Source of the DNA: Sneathiella glossodoripedis JCM 23214
Lineage (GTDB): Bacteria > Pseudomonadota > Alphaproteobacteria > Sneathiellales > Sneathiellaceae
Direction: 5' to 3'
Assembly: GCF_000616095.1 (NCBI RefSeq)
Contig: NZ_BAMS01000003.1
Location: forward strand, 124,001 to 188,000
Length of the DNA: 64,000 nt
Below are positions 1 to 9,800 of this stretch, piece after piece. Made by a program: the position numbers and the translations under genes. Position 1 is the first letter of the stretch; each line of letters opens with the position of its first letter. A model generated the notes under the pieces. It was not told the DNA's origin, made no database searches, and saw only the letters and a list, made by a program, of their open reading frames with translations.

Positions 1-1
1 G

Positions 2-748
2 CAGGATATGGCCCAAAATGCCAACGAGACCAGTGAGCGTTCCAATACGGTGGCAAATGCGTCCGAGTTGGCGAGTGCCAGCGTGAATTCTGTGGCTTCA
101 GCAACGGAAGAGCTTACCTCTTCAATCAATGAAATCAGCCGTCAGGTCGGACAGGCTGCATCGATTGCAAGTGAAGCTGTATCTGAAGCAGCCCGTACAA
201 ACCAGATGGTCACAAGCCTCAATGATGCCGCCGCGAAAATCGGTGATGTTGTCGGTCTGATTAATGACATTGCAGGACAGACCAACCTGCTTGCTTTGAA
301 CGCGACGATTGAAGCAGCAAGAGCCGGTGATGCGGGTAAAGGATTTGCTGTTGTTGCATCAGAAGTTAAAAATCTGGCGACACAGACAGCCCGCGCAACG
401 GAAGAAATTTCGGCTCAAATCAAGTCTGTACAGGAAGAGACGGAAAGTGCCGTCAATGCGATTAGCGGAATTTCGTCAACCATCTCAGATATTAACAGTA
501 TTGCGGCTGGTGTGGCTTCTGCGGTTGAAGAGCAGGGCGCGGCAACAAGTGAAATCAGCCGAAGCGTTCAGCAGGCAGCACAAAGCACTCAGGAAGTTTC
601 TGTGAATATTGGGTCGGTTAATCAGGCCGCAGCCTCGACCGGAACAACTGCGGCGCAGGTCAAAGAAGTCTCGGGCAGCCTTGCAAAAGAAGTCACGGAT
701 CTTGACCGTGAAGTGCAAAACTTTTTGACAAGGGTGCGCGCTGGATAA
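2..748 (+). CDS. Methyl-accepting chemotaxis protein, C-terminal part (5' end outside window)
   Basis: This is the cytoplasmic signalling half of a chemoreceptor, which would pass ligand signals to CheA/CheW. The reading frame is open from base 2, so the sensor, membrane and HAMP parts lie upstream of the window. The highly conserved hairpin tip is clear ([20 protein letters not shown], then [15 protein letters not shown]), followed by a long Ala/Ser/Glu-rich helical return arm that ends in [12 protein letters not shown] strong terminator follows 20 bases after the stop. The family is certain; the ligand cannot be known from this fragment. Confidence 0.95.
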   Translation, partial: QDMAQNANETSERSNTVANASELASASVNSVASATEELTSSINEISRQVGQAASIASEAVSEAARTNQMVTSLNDAAAKIGDVVGLINDIAGQTNLLALNATIEAARAGDAGKGFAVVASEVKNLATQTARATEEISAQIKSVQEETESAVNAISGISSTISDINSIAAGVASAVEEQGAATSEISRSVQQAAQSTQEVSVNIGSVNQAAASTGTTAAQVKEVSGSLAKEVTDLDREVQNFLTRVRAG

Positions 749-767
749 GCTGATAAGCTACAAAAAA

Positions 768-798
768 GCCGGGTCTCATTTGGACCCGGCTTTTTTTT
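768..798. terminator. Intrinsic terminator, probably bidirectional
   Basis: Perfect 8-bp stem GCCGGGTC (768-775) and GACCCGGC (783-790) with a 7-base loop, followed by eight T on the plus strand and preceded by six A, so it can work in both directions. It closes the chemoreceptor gene and lies at the end of the convergent minus-strand operon, whose last stop codon sits in the T-run. Confidence 0.9.
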
Positions 799-1030
799 AA
801 AGTGTGGAAATATAGGCTGCAATATCTTTGACGGTAAACAGGCCAAGCGCGGTATCAGGGTCCACCTCAGCCTTGTACTCTTCCTCGATTTTCAAAATAA
901 GCCTCATATGATTGAGGCTGTCCCATTTCTCGACTGTTTCTATTGTATCATTTTCTGAAATGGAATCTGCAGGACAGTCCAAAATAGAAGACAGGAGCGA
1001 TATTGCTTTTTCGATGTTCGGGCTATCCAC
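797..1030 (-). CDS. Acyl carrier protein
   Basis: A 77-residue carrier protein that would hold an acyl or aminoacyl group on a phosphopantetheine arm. The arm attaches at Ser in the motif WDSLNHMRL, and the surrounding pattern (acidic helix II, then EEEYKAEVDPD) is typical of the family. I start it at a GTG at 1030 because GAGGAG lies just upstream; longer readings would run through the preceding gene. It overlaps the acetyltransferase stop by 8 bases, so the two are translationally linked. Its neighbours (adenylating enzyme, ATP-grasp ligase, acetyltransferase) point to a dedicated carrier of a small biosynthetic pathway and not the fatty-acid ACP. Confidence 0.88.
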   Translation of the reverse strand: MDSPNIEKAISLLSSILDCPADSISENDTIETVEKWDSLNHMRLILKIEEEYKAEVDPDTALGLFTVKDIAAYISTL

Positions 1031-1613
1031 GAGCAGTCTCCTCGTTTGAGTTTTCTTCCTGTCTCTTGAGCCATTCTTCGCGCAGAAGCGCAAACTCAAC
1101 CACATCATCAAGTCCGCCCTCGTGGTTTCGCATATGCTGCTTTCGCACTCCTTCTTTGGTGAATTTCTGTTTTGTGTAGTTAAATAATGCGGGGAAGTTT
1201 CGCCCCCTTACATAGCCGCAAATCTTGTTGAGTTTCATGCCTTTAAAGAGAAAGGAAATCACCCGCTCGCGAATTTCCAGCACAGCGCCTGTTCCCCAGT
1301 AGGATTTATCGCCGATCAATACGCTGGTATGGCAATGATTGTGCGGCGCTTCGATATAGATTTTGAAGATGCCGATCGGAGATTTAATCTTCCGATCATA
1401 GATTGTCATGGCTATTCGGGTTTTGTTGTTATAGGTCGAAAAATAACTGGCAAGTTTGCTTTTATCCATCCCCATCGGATCGTTCATAAAGCGCATGACT
1501 TCGGGATCGGAAAACCACGTGACAAACTCATCGGGAATTGCAGCAGGGTTCACTGATTGCAAGACATAGTTTTCTGTTCCAAGCAAAAGGGGAGTTCCGT
1601 ATTTCCACTTCAT
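1023..1613 (-). CDS. GNAT-family N-acetyltransferase
   Basis: A 196-residue protein resembling RimJ/RimL-type acetyltransferases, which move an acyl group from CoA or a carrier to an amine. The sequence shows the usual N-terminal strand, the central IGIFKIYIE strand, the YWGTGAVLEIRERVISFLF acyl-CoA-binding region and a C-terminal FALLREEWL typical of the fold. It overlaps the stop of the adenylating enzyme by 4 bases (ATGA) and the start of the carrier protein by 8, so it belongs to the same operon. The acceptor is unknown; transfer to or from the carrier-bound intermediate is an inference. Confidence 0.8.
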   Translation of the reverse strand: MKWKYGTPLLLGTENYVLQSVNPAAIPDEFVTWFSDPEVMRFMNDPMGMDKSKLASYFSTYNNKTRIAMTIYDRKIKSPIGIFKIYIEAPHNHCHTSVLIGDKSYWGTGAVLEIRERVISFLFKGMKLNKICGYVRGRNFPALFNYTKQKFTKEGVRKQHMRNHEGGLDDVVEFALLREEWLKRQEENSNEETARG

Positions 1614-3028
1614 GACTTGCCTTCCTTGAGGCAGACTTCACGCACATTATCCCTGTTTATTTTACCGCGATCGGTTTTGGGAATTTCATTTACAAAGAAC
1701 CATGTCTCGGGAATAGCTTCCCTTTTGATCAGGTTCTGCATCCACTTGGACAAGGCATCTCCGCTTAAATCACATCCGTCTTTTTGAACAACTGCGGCGG
1801 CTACTTTTTCACCGCTGATCTCATCGGGAATACCAAACACGCACACTTCCTGCACGTCTTCGTGGCGCTCCAGCAACAAATCAATTTCTTCTGGCAGAAT
1901 TTTAATGCCGGCGCGATTTATTTCAGATTTTTGTCGGCCGGTGATCCTGATGTCACCGTCTTCTGTAATTAATCCGATATCGCCAGTGTGAAACCAGCCA
2001 TCTTTCAGCACCGCGCTGGTAAGGTCGGGCTGATTGTAATATCCGTTCATGAGCGAGGGCGTTTGAATGAGGAGTTCACCTTCGCCAACAGCAGTTATGT
2101 GCCCGGTTTCTGCATTTTTTACCAAAGCAGACCCGCCCCAGACAGTTCCAATGCGACCGTCAACAGCCAATCCATCTTTCAAGGATACGCCGCCGATCCA
2201 ATTGCAGGTTTCAGTAATTCCATACATATTGAAGACGTCTTCGGTCCCGCACCAATTCGCAATGGATTTCCAAAGGTCAGTTGATAGAGGGGCAGAGCCC
2301 ACATGTACCCGTTTTAGAGAATTCTTTTGCGGCTTTTTGGACAGGCGAGTGGCCAGTTTCCAAAAGGAAGGTACGGAGCTTAGAAATGTGACCTCATACT
2401 GGTCAATCAATTCCCCCAGCTTCGCAACGCCCATAGGCGACTTGTCATCAAGTAAAATGACATCGCATCCGCCCAATAAAGGGGTGAGCAGGTTACCGAT
2501 GAGACCATGCCCAAAATGGGTAGGCAAAGGGCACAGCGTGGTTTTTAAACTATCCAGACCAATATAAGTCTGGTTCAGGGTGAGCCGGGCAAGAATTGAT
2601 CTGAAACTATGCTCAACACCTTTAGGAGTGCCTGTTGTTCCTGAGGTGAACAAATACAATGCGGGTAGATCCAGTGACAGATTAGTCGGCTTTGTTGCGC
2701 CCGCATGTGGCGTAGCTTTTGGCTCACTGTCAGCCGCTTCAAGAACTGCTGCGGGCTTAATGAATTCTATGATGTTCTGCTTTTCATTTTCAGTGGTCGT
2801 CGGGTTAATGCAGGCGGCTGCAACCCCCAGATTCCAGCATGAGAATAGATCAACAATAAAGCCAGCACTGCCACCATGACAGATCAGCACCTTTTCCCCC
2901 GCTGACACCATATTCGAAAGCTCTTCTGTTCGCTCAGAAATCCGGCTCTGAAATTCGGCCCGATTGGTCCAGTTGTCGCTGTTGGTTGTGGTCAGCCTTC
3001 CAAGCTGATTAAAGTTATTGAATAGCAT
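1610..3028 (-). CDS. AMP-forming acyl/aminoacyl adenylating enzyme (ANL superfamily)
   Basis: A 472-residue ANL-superfamily enzyme that activates a carboxylate with ATP as the adenylate and then transfers it to a thiol. Visible motifs are the phosphate loop LFTSGTTGTPKGVEHS, the YGITET motif, the GWFHTGDIG hinge-side motif and the C-terminal catalytic lysine in PKTDRGKINRD. It is a little shorter than acyl-CoA synthetases, closer to stand-alone adenylation domains. It begins 14 bases inside the end of the ATP-grasp gene and is followed by the acetyltransferase and carrier protein, so the carrier is the likely thiol partner. The substrate is unknown. Confidence 0.88.
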   Translation of the reverse strand: MLFNNFNQLGRLTTTNSDNWTNRAEFQSRISERTEELSNMVSAGEKVLICHGGSAGFIVDLFSCWNLGVAAACINPTTTENEKQNIIEFIKPAAVLEAADSEPKATPHAGATKPTNLSLDLPALYLFTSGTTGTPKGVEHSFRSILARLTLNQTYIGLDSLKTTLCPLPTHFGHGLIGNLLTPLLGGCDVILLDDKSPMGVAKLGELIDQYEVTFLSSVPSFWKLATRLSKKPQKNSLKRVHVGSAPLSTDLWKSIANWCGTEDVFNMYGITETCNWIGGVSLKDGLAVDGRIGTVWGGSALVKNAETGHITAVGEGELLIQTPSLMNGYYNQPDLTSAVLKDGWFHTGDIGLITEDGDIRITGRQKSEINRAGIKILPEEIDLLLERHEDVQEVCVFGIPDEISGEKVAAAVVQKDGCDLSGDALSKWMQNLIKREAIPETWFFVNEIPKTDRGKINRDNVREVCLKEGKS

Positions 3029-4192
3029 CTTTCATCCTATCAGCAGCTTTGCGCTGCATTTTGTATATCTGGCGAAACAAAAATCGATTAATGGCTTCAT
3101 CTTCCCATGCAATATCCAACGGTAGCGTTTTTAGATAGTCACTGGTCGGATCGCTCATTATTGCGTCTGGAAAGAGGGCAATGGATGTGTCGTTTTGGAT
3201 ATGGGCAACGGTGTCAGGAAGCTTCCGCTCATCAGTCAGTCCTTGATAAAACAGCTTAACCAGATCGTTTCCAAGCATTCTTGAAGAAGGGACTGTGTGT
3301 GTCGCCCGAAGGTTTACTTCGATCACTTCCGGCAAACCCTGTTCATCTGTTTCAAAGATATCGAGCCCCCCGAAACCGCTCAAATTGAGTGATTTAACTA
3401 GCTTGACCAAAGGGGCTTCCAGTTGTGGTCTATACAGGTTTTGAATAACGGAGCTTGGTCCGTTTTTAAAAAGTTTTTGCAATGGTCGTACGACGGTATA
3501 TCCCAGCAACTTCCCTTTCCAGGCGGCAAAACTGACCGTGAGTTCCTCACCTTCAGATTTAGCTGAATAAGTGCGTTTTGAATGTTTGTGATATAATACC
3601 CGGACTTTTTAATGTTCGCGAGCAGCTGATCCTTTGGTTGATCTGCAGGTATGTGAATGACCCCGGTACCACCCGCTGCAAAACTGATCTTGATAAAATG
3701 ATCCCCAGTTAATCCGCCAGCAATTTCCAGCAGTTCCTCCTCGCTGGAAGCAACAAAATGATTTGGAATGGGAAAGCCTGCTTCTTTTGCCAAGGACAAC
3801 GACGTGTGCCGCTGATACATCTGTGGCTTTTCTACAAGTGACCGATCGAGGAGGTTTAATATCCGGCGAACATTATCGGAAAGAGGTTTGTCCGTGGTTC
3901 TGATATTTTCCCTCAGTTGAAGAAGGCCCCGGATCAAAGTTTCATCGATCGTTAGCAGGAAATCTGGCTGACATTCCTGCACGGCGCGAGAGACGCCTTT
4001 TACGATCTGGCTAAACCGCAAATCTCTGGGGCTACCCGGAATTTCGTATTTTCCGGCGTAACTGTCACATTGCATGATAAGCCTGTCTGGAAAGCCCAAA
4101 CCATAGGTTTTTACGCCCAATTGCTTAAATTGGTAGGGCATTCGAGCGAGGCTCACGTTCATGAACATGTCTGCAAATAGAATTTTTACCAA
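3015..4192 (-). CDS. ATP-grasp domain ligase (one apparent frameshift)
   Basis: First gene of the biosynthetic operon. The N-terminal part resembles the pre-ATP-grasp fold, followed by IKISFAAGGTGVIHI (ATP-grasp nucleotide-binding strand) and, in a second frame, EGEELTVSFAAWKGK, GFGGLDIFETDEQG and PEVIEVNLRATHT, which supply the metal-binding Glu/Asn of the grasp fold. The frames join near 3576-3579, where adding one A to a run of four restores a continuous protein of about 392 residues. ATP-grasp enzymes make amide or thioester bonds through acyl phosphates. The substrate is not evident. The shift is probably a sequencing error, because both halves are well conserved and fit directly. Confidence 0.75.
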
Positions 4193-4287
4193 ATCAAAAA
4201 CCGAAATCGGCCCCCCTCATAGATTTTGACCAGGCTACGATCTGCAGGATCATGCAAAATAATGAAGATAGTCTCAATAGAAGCCAA

Positions 4288-6526
4288 TTATTTTGACGTT
4301 GCTCTATAAATTCCATCCCATTGATCCCCCGGAGGATTATCGCGGAATACTTTAATCCGCTGTTGATATAGATTTGCTAGGGTTACAAAGCGGGGGGAAA
4401 GGCTTGAAAGCTGTTGTGCATACTCTTCACATCTGTCCCATTCCTGAGCTTTGTAATGGCGTAACATAGCTTCAACGGTTTGTTTTTCTTTTTGAAAAAT
4501 TTCATCCTTCGCAGTATCAGGATCGCCGAGAAGACCATAGACAGTTACCGCTGCGCTACGACCTTTGACAGCAATCAGGTCAAGCTCAACCAATGCAAAA
4601 TCAGAGATGTTTTTTGCTGTATCCTCGCCGATGATTATGTTGATGCCATAAGTCTTCGACTGCCCTTCAAGCCGGGAAGCGAGGTTCACAGGATCACCGA
4701 GCACAGAATAATCAAACCGTTGTTGAGAGCCAAGATTTCCAACGATACAAGTCCCTGTATTCAACCCAATTCCAATTTTAAGTTCTTTGAAGTCACGGCT
4801 TTCACTCTCTGCTTCTTCTCGAATTTCATCGTTAATCTGTTTTAACCGGTTAATCATTCCTAATGCGCTAAGGGCCGCCAGCTTCTCATGATTGGGGGTG
4901 TCCAGTGGTGCATTCCAAAAAGCCATAATGGAATCCCCCATATATTTATCAATCGTACCGTTGTTTGATAGAATTTCATCGGTCATTGGGGTCAGAAATC
5001 TGTTGATGAGGTGAGTAAGGCCTTGGGGATCATCTCTGAAAGTCTCGGAGATTCCTGTGAAATCCCGGATATCGCAAAACAGGAAAGTCATTTTCTTTTC
5101 TTCACCGCCGAGCACAAGACTCTCCGGTGACTCAGATAGTCTGGAGACAAGATCGGGTGAAAGGTAATGAGAGAAAGCAGTTCTAATTCGAGCTTTTTCC
5201 TTTTCAGTGGAAAGGTAATTAAAATAGACGAGGGTAATATACAGCAATAACGAAACAAACAGCGTGTAAGTCACATCCACCAGCAGTGAAAATTCCGCGA
5301 ACAGGTATAAAGACGAGCTAACTGCGATGCTGGAAATCAGGATCAGCAATCCCATTGTTGTTCTCGCCCCCACCAGAGGAACAAGAAGTATCAGGATTAA
5401 TCCGGTAAAAGTTGTACCTGCCCATTCCAGAACGGCAAGATAATCTGGCCGGAACAGATAAGTCTGCGTCAGGATATTCTCCATCAACTGCATATGCATT
5501 TCTACACCAGGCAATGAGGATTGCAGCGGTGACGACCGTAGATCTTTCAGTCCCGTCGCGGACGTTCCAACGTAAAGCAGCTTGCCAGCGATTTTCGAAG
5601 CATCAATCTTACCGGTAATCACATCCACTGCTGAAATATACTGACTGGGGTCAAACTCGGAATATTTAATCCAGACACGCCCGTACTTGTCGGTTGGGAC
5701 AAGTGTTCCTGCTATTTTGAAGCCAAGTATGCCGCCTTGAGTTGTTTGGGATATAACATTTCTGCCGGTGGCAACACGCAACATATCCAACGTCAACGTT
5801 GGGATAATCCGGTTATCGACAACATTGGCGAGCGGCACACGCCTGACGACGCGTCAAACCCTTGATCCAGACTGATCATTCCCCGTCCGGAAGCGGCTTC
5901 GTCCAAAATTTCCAGATTACCGATCAAGCCCGGAAAATTCCTCAGATAGGGATTGGGATCTTCTCCTAATGTTGCCACAGTGGCGATACGGTTGAGACCA
6001 AAATTGTTCACATCTGACTTTGTCGGGCTAACTGCAATGCCCAGAACAGTTCTGCTTTGGGCCAGATATTTGGCAAAAACCGCATCGAATGAGGGCAGAG
6101 CATTAAGCTCTTCCACAGCCTTTGGGCTCAAGTTGGTTACGGTCTCGCTCACCTTGTGCGGAGACAGGCGGTCCTCTTCCGCGAATACCATATCAAACCC
6201 GATGACAACTGCGCCCAACTGGGTCGCGTTCTGGACAAGCGCGCCAAGGTAGTTTCGCGGCCATGGCCATTGGCCAAGTTGCAGGAGCTTTTCTCGTCTA
6301 TATCCAACACTGCTACAGGCCGTGTCTCTGGCGGGATGCGAGGTTGCCATTGCTGATAATAATCAAATACGCGATTACGTATATTTACCAAGAATGCCGG
6401 ATCCAGTATTTGCAAATATAGAGAGGGGAGTAACAGGCAGAGTGCCATTGTCCGCCCGATACCAACAGTTTCCACCACTTTTTTCAATAATCGCTTGAAG
6501 CCGTTATTTGCAAAGAATCTAGTCAT
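4288..6526 (-). CDS. CHASE2-domain adenylate/guanylate cyclase (two apparent frameshifts)
   Basis: A membrane receptor cyclase. An N-terminal hydrophobic helix (around residues 25-45) leads into an extracytoplasmic CHASE2 domain (PVAVLDIDEKS, ending GVVRRVPLANVV), then three membrane helices (VLEWAGTTFTGLILILLVPL onward) and a class III cyclase domain with FLFCDIRDFTGISE, KYMGDSIMAFWNAP and DYSVLGDPVNLASRLEG, which include the metal-binding aspartates. The frame breaks near 6288 and near 5852; one added base at each place gives the expected CHASE2 sequence. It is divergent from the FecR-domain protein, a common pairing in alphaproteobacteria. The product is probably cAMP, but substrate choice is not settled here. 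Confidence 0.88.
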
Positions 6527-6819
6527 ACCTGCGTATGTTAACCATATTAATTAATTTTTAAATGAGGAAGTATAAATAAAAGTCGTCGAATGTTTTGTAT
6601 TACTTTGCGATAATTAGTAGCTTTTTGTGATAAAAGCTAGGAATTTGGCGGGTTTTATGTTACTGAATGGTCATATTTTATAGTAAAATTGAATCAATTT
6701 CGATGTGAACTTGGTTAATCTTTTGAGAACTGCTGAATTCCTTTTGGCAACAGGGAATTGTTGTGCGGGCTGTTTTCTTTTTGGTGAAGCTTGCCTGAAC
6801 AGTAAGATTGGAAAAAGTA
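6527..6819. other. AT-rich divergent intergenic region
   Basis: This 293-base space separates the cyclase and the large FecR-domain gene, which are transcribed away from each other, so it should hold both promoters. It is clearly AT-rich. A short inverted repeat, AATTCC with GGAATT, lies near 6735-6757. I could not recognise a confident promoter, a CRP-type site or any small gene in it. Confidence 0.5.
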
Positions 6820-9800
6820 ATGAGTTTTCTCAACTCTAATAGCTCGAGCGGTGACATTTCCGGAAAAATCCTGAAGGAATATGTGGCAGAGGGCAATTCT
6901 CCAGTTCAAATGGGTGGTGAATTAAAGCCGCTTGTTGCCGAATATGTTCGCGATGGCGTTGATCTGGTGGTCAAAGACCAGACTGGCGATTTTAGCGTCA
7001 TAAAGGATTATTTTTCCACTTACCCGGCAGCCAATCTGATAACCGAGGGTGGGGCTGTTCTCAGCTCTGATGTTGTATCTCGTCTGGCAGGGCCCGGGCC
7101 TTTGGCGCAATCAGGTTCTACTCTGACAGATGAAAGTCCTATTGGCCAGATCGAAGAGGCTGGCGGCGAAATCCTGATCCGTCACGCAGATGGAACGTCC
7201 GAGGAAGGATTTGCGGGCTCCTTTATTTTCAAGGGCGATGTGATTGAAACCGGCAGCGATGGAAATTTGAACATCACTTTTGTCGATGAAACCAAGTTTT
7301 CCATGGGCCCCGGCGGTCGAGCCGTTATGGACGATCTTGTTTATAGCGAAGAAAACCCGTCTGGTAATGGCATGGGTGTATCCTTGCTTCAGGGGGTTTT
7401 CTCCTTTGTCAGTGGCAAGATTGCCAAGGATGATCCAGAAAGTGTCAGTATCAAGACCCCTGTTGGAACAATCGGTATTCGCGGGACTTCCTGGAGTGGT
7501 AAGATCGCTCAATTGGGTGAAGAGTCCCTATTTACGCTGTTTAGCGGCGCCATAATTGTTGCCAACGAAGCAGGTTCAGAGTTGCTAACGGTGAGCCAGC
7601 AATCGGTGATTGTAACCAGTTTTTCAATTGCACCTAGCAAACCTTTCGTTTTGGCGGAAGAGCAGATTATCGATGCCTATGGCAAAGTTCTGCAGTTGAT
7701 TAATCCGGATTGGGGACAAGATGAGGATTTTGATCCAGAATCCATTAATCCACAGGCTGGCCCGCAGGGTGCCAATAGTCGGTCCGGCGGCGGAGCTGGG
7801 TTTCAGGAACCTCAATTCCAAGAGTTGGGAAGTGGTCTTGGTCTGGGCGGAATATTGTCCTTATCAGACCTGCTGGGAGAGACTGATTTAACCGAAGACG
7901 AACTCAGAGGTTTCCTCGACCCCTTCAGAATTCCCGAAGCACCTGATGCGGAGGTTCGGGTTATCAGCATTACCGATCCTGAAACCAGTACAGTCAGCGC
8001 CTTCAATATCGAAGTTCTGTTAAGCTCTCCTTCGTTGGAGACAATAACGATTTTCTATGAAGTCATTCCGGGTACGGCAACCGCAACGGACACAGGCGCG
8101 CCGGGGGATATTGATTATGTGGATAATGGCGGTGGTATTCTTACGCTATTGCCGGGGCAAACAGCCGCCAGTTTTTCGGTTACACTTCTTGATGATGATG
8201 TAATAGAAAATACCGAATTTTTTATCGTTCAATTAACTGATGCCATTAACGCAAATCTGGATCCGCTTGCCTCATCAGCGATTATTGTAATTGAAGATGA
8301 CGATATCGGGGTTATTTCCATTCAGCCGGTTGATACGCCTGTCCCGGCGTTCGCTGCATTCGCACTTGCTTTTTCAGAAGATGCACCAGACCCAAGTGAT
8401 ATGACTGTCGGCGAAGACGATGGCGTGTTGCAGTTCAAGTTTGTCTTGGACAAGGCGGTCGCACCCGGTGTTGAAGTTCGGGTGGATTATGTGCTGCAAG
8501 GAGAGGGAGCTGCGCGCACCGGCGTTGAAGAAGGGGTTGTTCAATCGGCCTTTTTCAATGGTGGCGAGAGTGGACTGCCAGCCGGATCAGAGGTTATCGT
8601 AGAAATTGATTTGGTTGATAATGACCAATATCAAGGGGATCAATCCTTCACGATTACAATTGTTGGCGCAAGCTCAAATGCGATCGCAGATACGCTGGAG
8701 TCAAGTATCTCAGTGACTGTGGAAGATGATGAAACGCAGGTGGTGGTGAGCGAAGCTGACGATGCCGAAGTGGCAGAAAACGCTATTCCGGATACATCGG
8801 ATGCAAACTCCCTTGGTATTACTGGGGGATCCGGAGCGCTTACCAGTGCTGTGTTCGCGCTAGAGCAGCCTGCATTTGATGCATTGCAACTACAGAGCAA
8901 TGGCATCCCTGTCGTATTAAGCGGGCAGGGCAGCAGTCAATTGACTGGTAAGGCTGGTGAATTGGATATTTTCACCGTCACATTGTCGGTTGAAGGAGAC
9001 TATGAGTTTGAACTTTTGGGGCCACTTGATCATTTACTGGACGCAGAGCCAACTGACGAAGACATAGAGCTGGTCTTTGCATTTGATGTAGTGGACGAGA
9101 ATGGATCTGAGGCGAGCGGTAATTTTACCGTGAGTGTTGCCGATGACGCTCCTGTAGCCAATTCCGAAGCAGACACGGTTGAGGAAGGGCAGGTTGCGAC
9201 CGGAAATGTTCTGACAGGCTTGGAAACTGAAGGCGATGCGAATGAAACTGATGGGGTGGCTGATACAGCAAGCGCGGATGCCACTGCCATTGTTTACGCG
9301 AAATCCAGTGACAGCGAGGCATTGCCGGTTTACCCGAATGAAATCGGCTTTATGGACGTTTATGGAAAATATGGGACTCTTCGTCTTCAGTCGGATGGCA
9401 CATACACATACGAAGCTTTTGATGGAATAGACAATAGTGAAGCGGTGGTCGACCAGTTTGTATACAGACTTGAAGACGCTGATGGTGATTACAGTGTCGC
9501 GACACTATCGATCACGGTTCTTGATGCAAACAGCCCGCAGATTGGGACAATTGCAAATGCGTCGGTGAATGAAGATGACCTTGCCCAAGGCAGTGACGAT
9601 AGCAAGGAAAGCCTGACCTCGGGGGCGGAAATCCCTCTCACATTTAACGGAGATGGTCCGGGAAGCCTAACGTTGAACGTTGATGCGTTTCCGGAAATAT
9701 TTTCACGTGGTGATCCTGTTGAGTACAGTGTTGAAACATTGGAAGACGGGGTCTCTGTTCAGGTTACTGCCATTGCTCAGCCACTTGATGGGGCGCCCAG

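Noticed and set aside
7111-7512. Several 60-130 codon minus-strand frames inside the large FecR/RTX gene
   Set aside because: They mirror the acidic, repetitive coding frame on the plus strand and have no start signals or known motifs.
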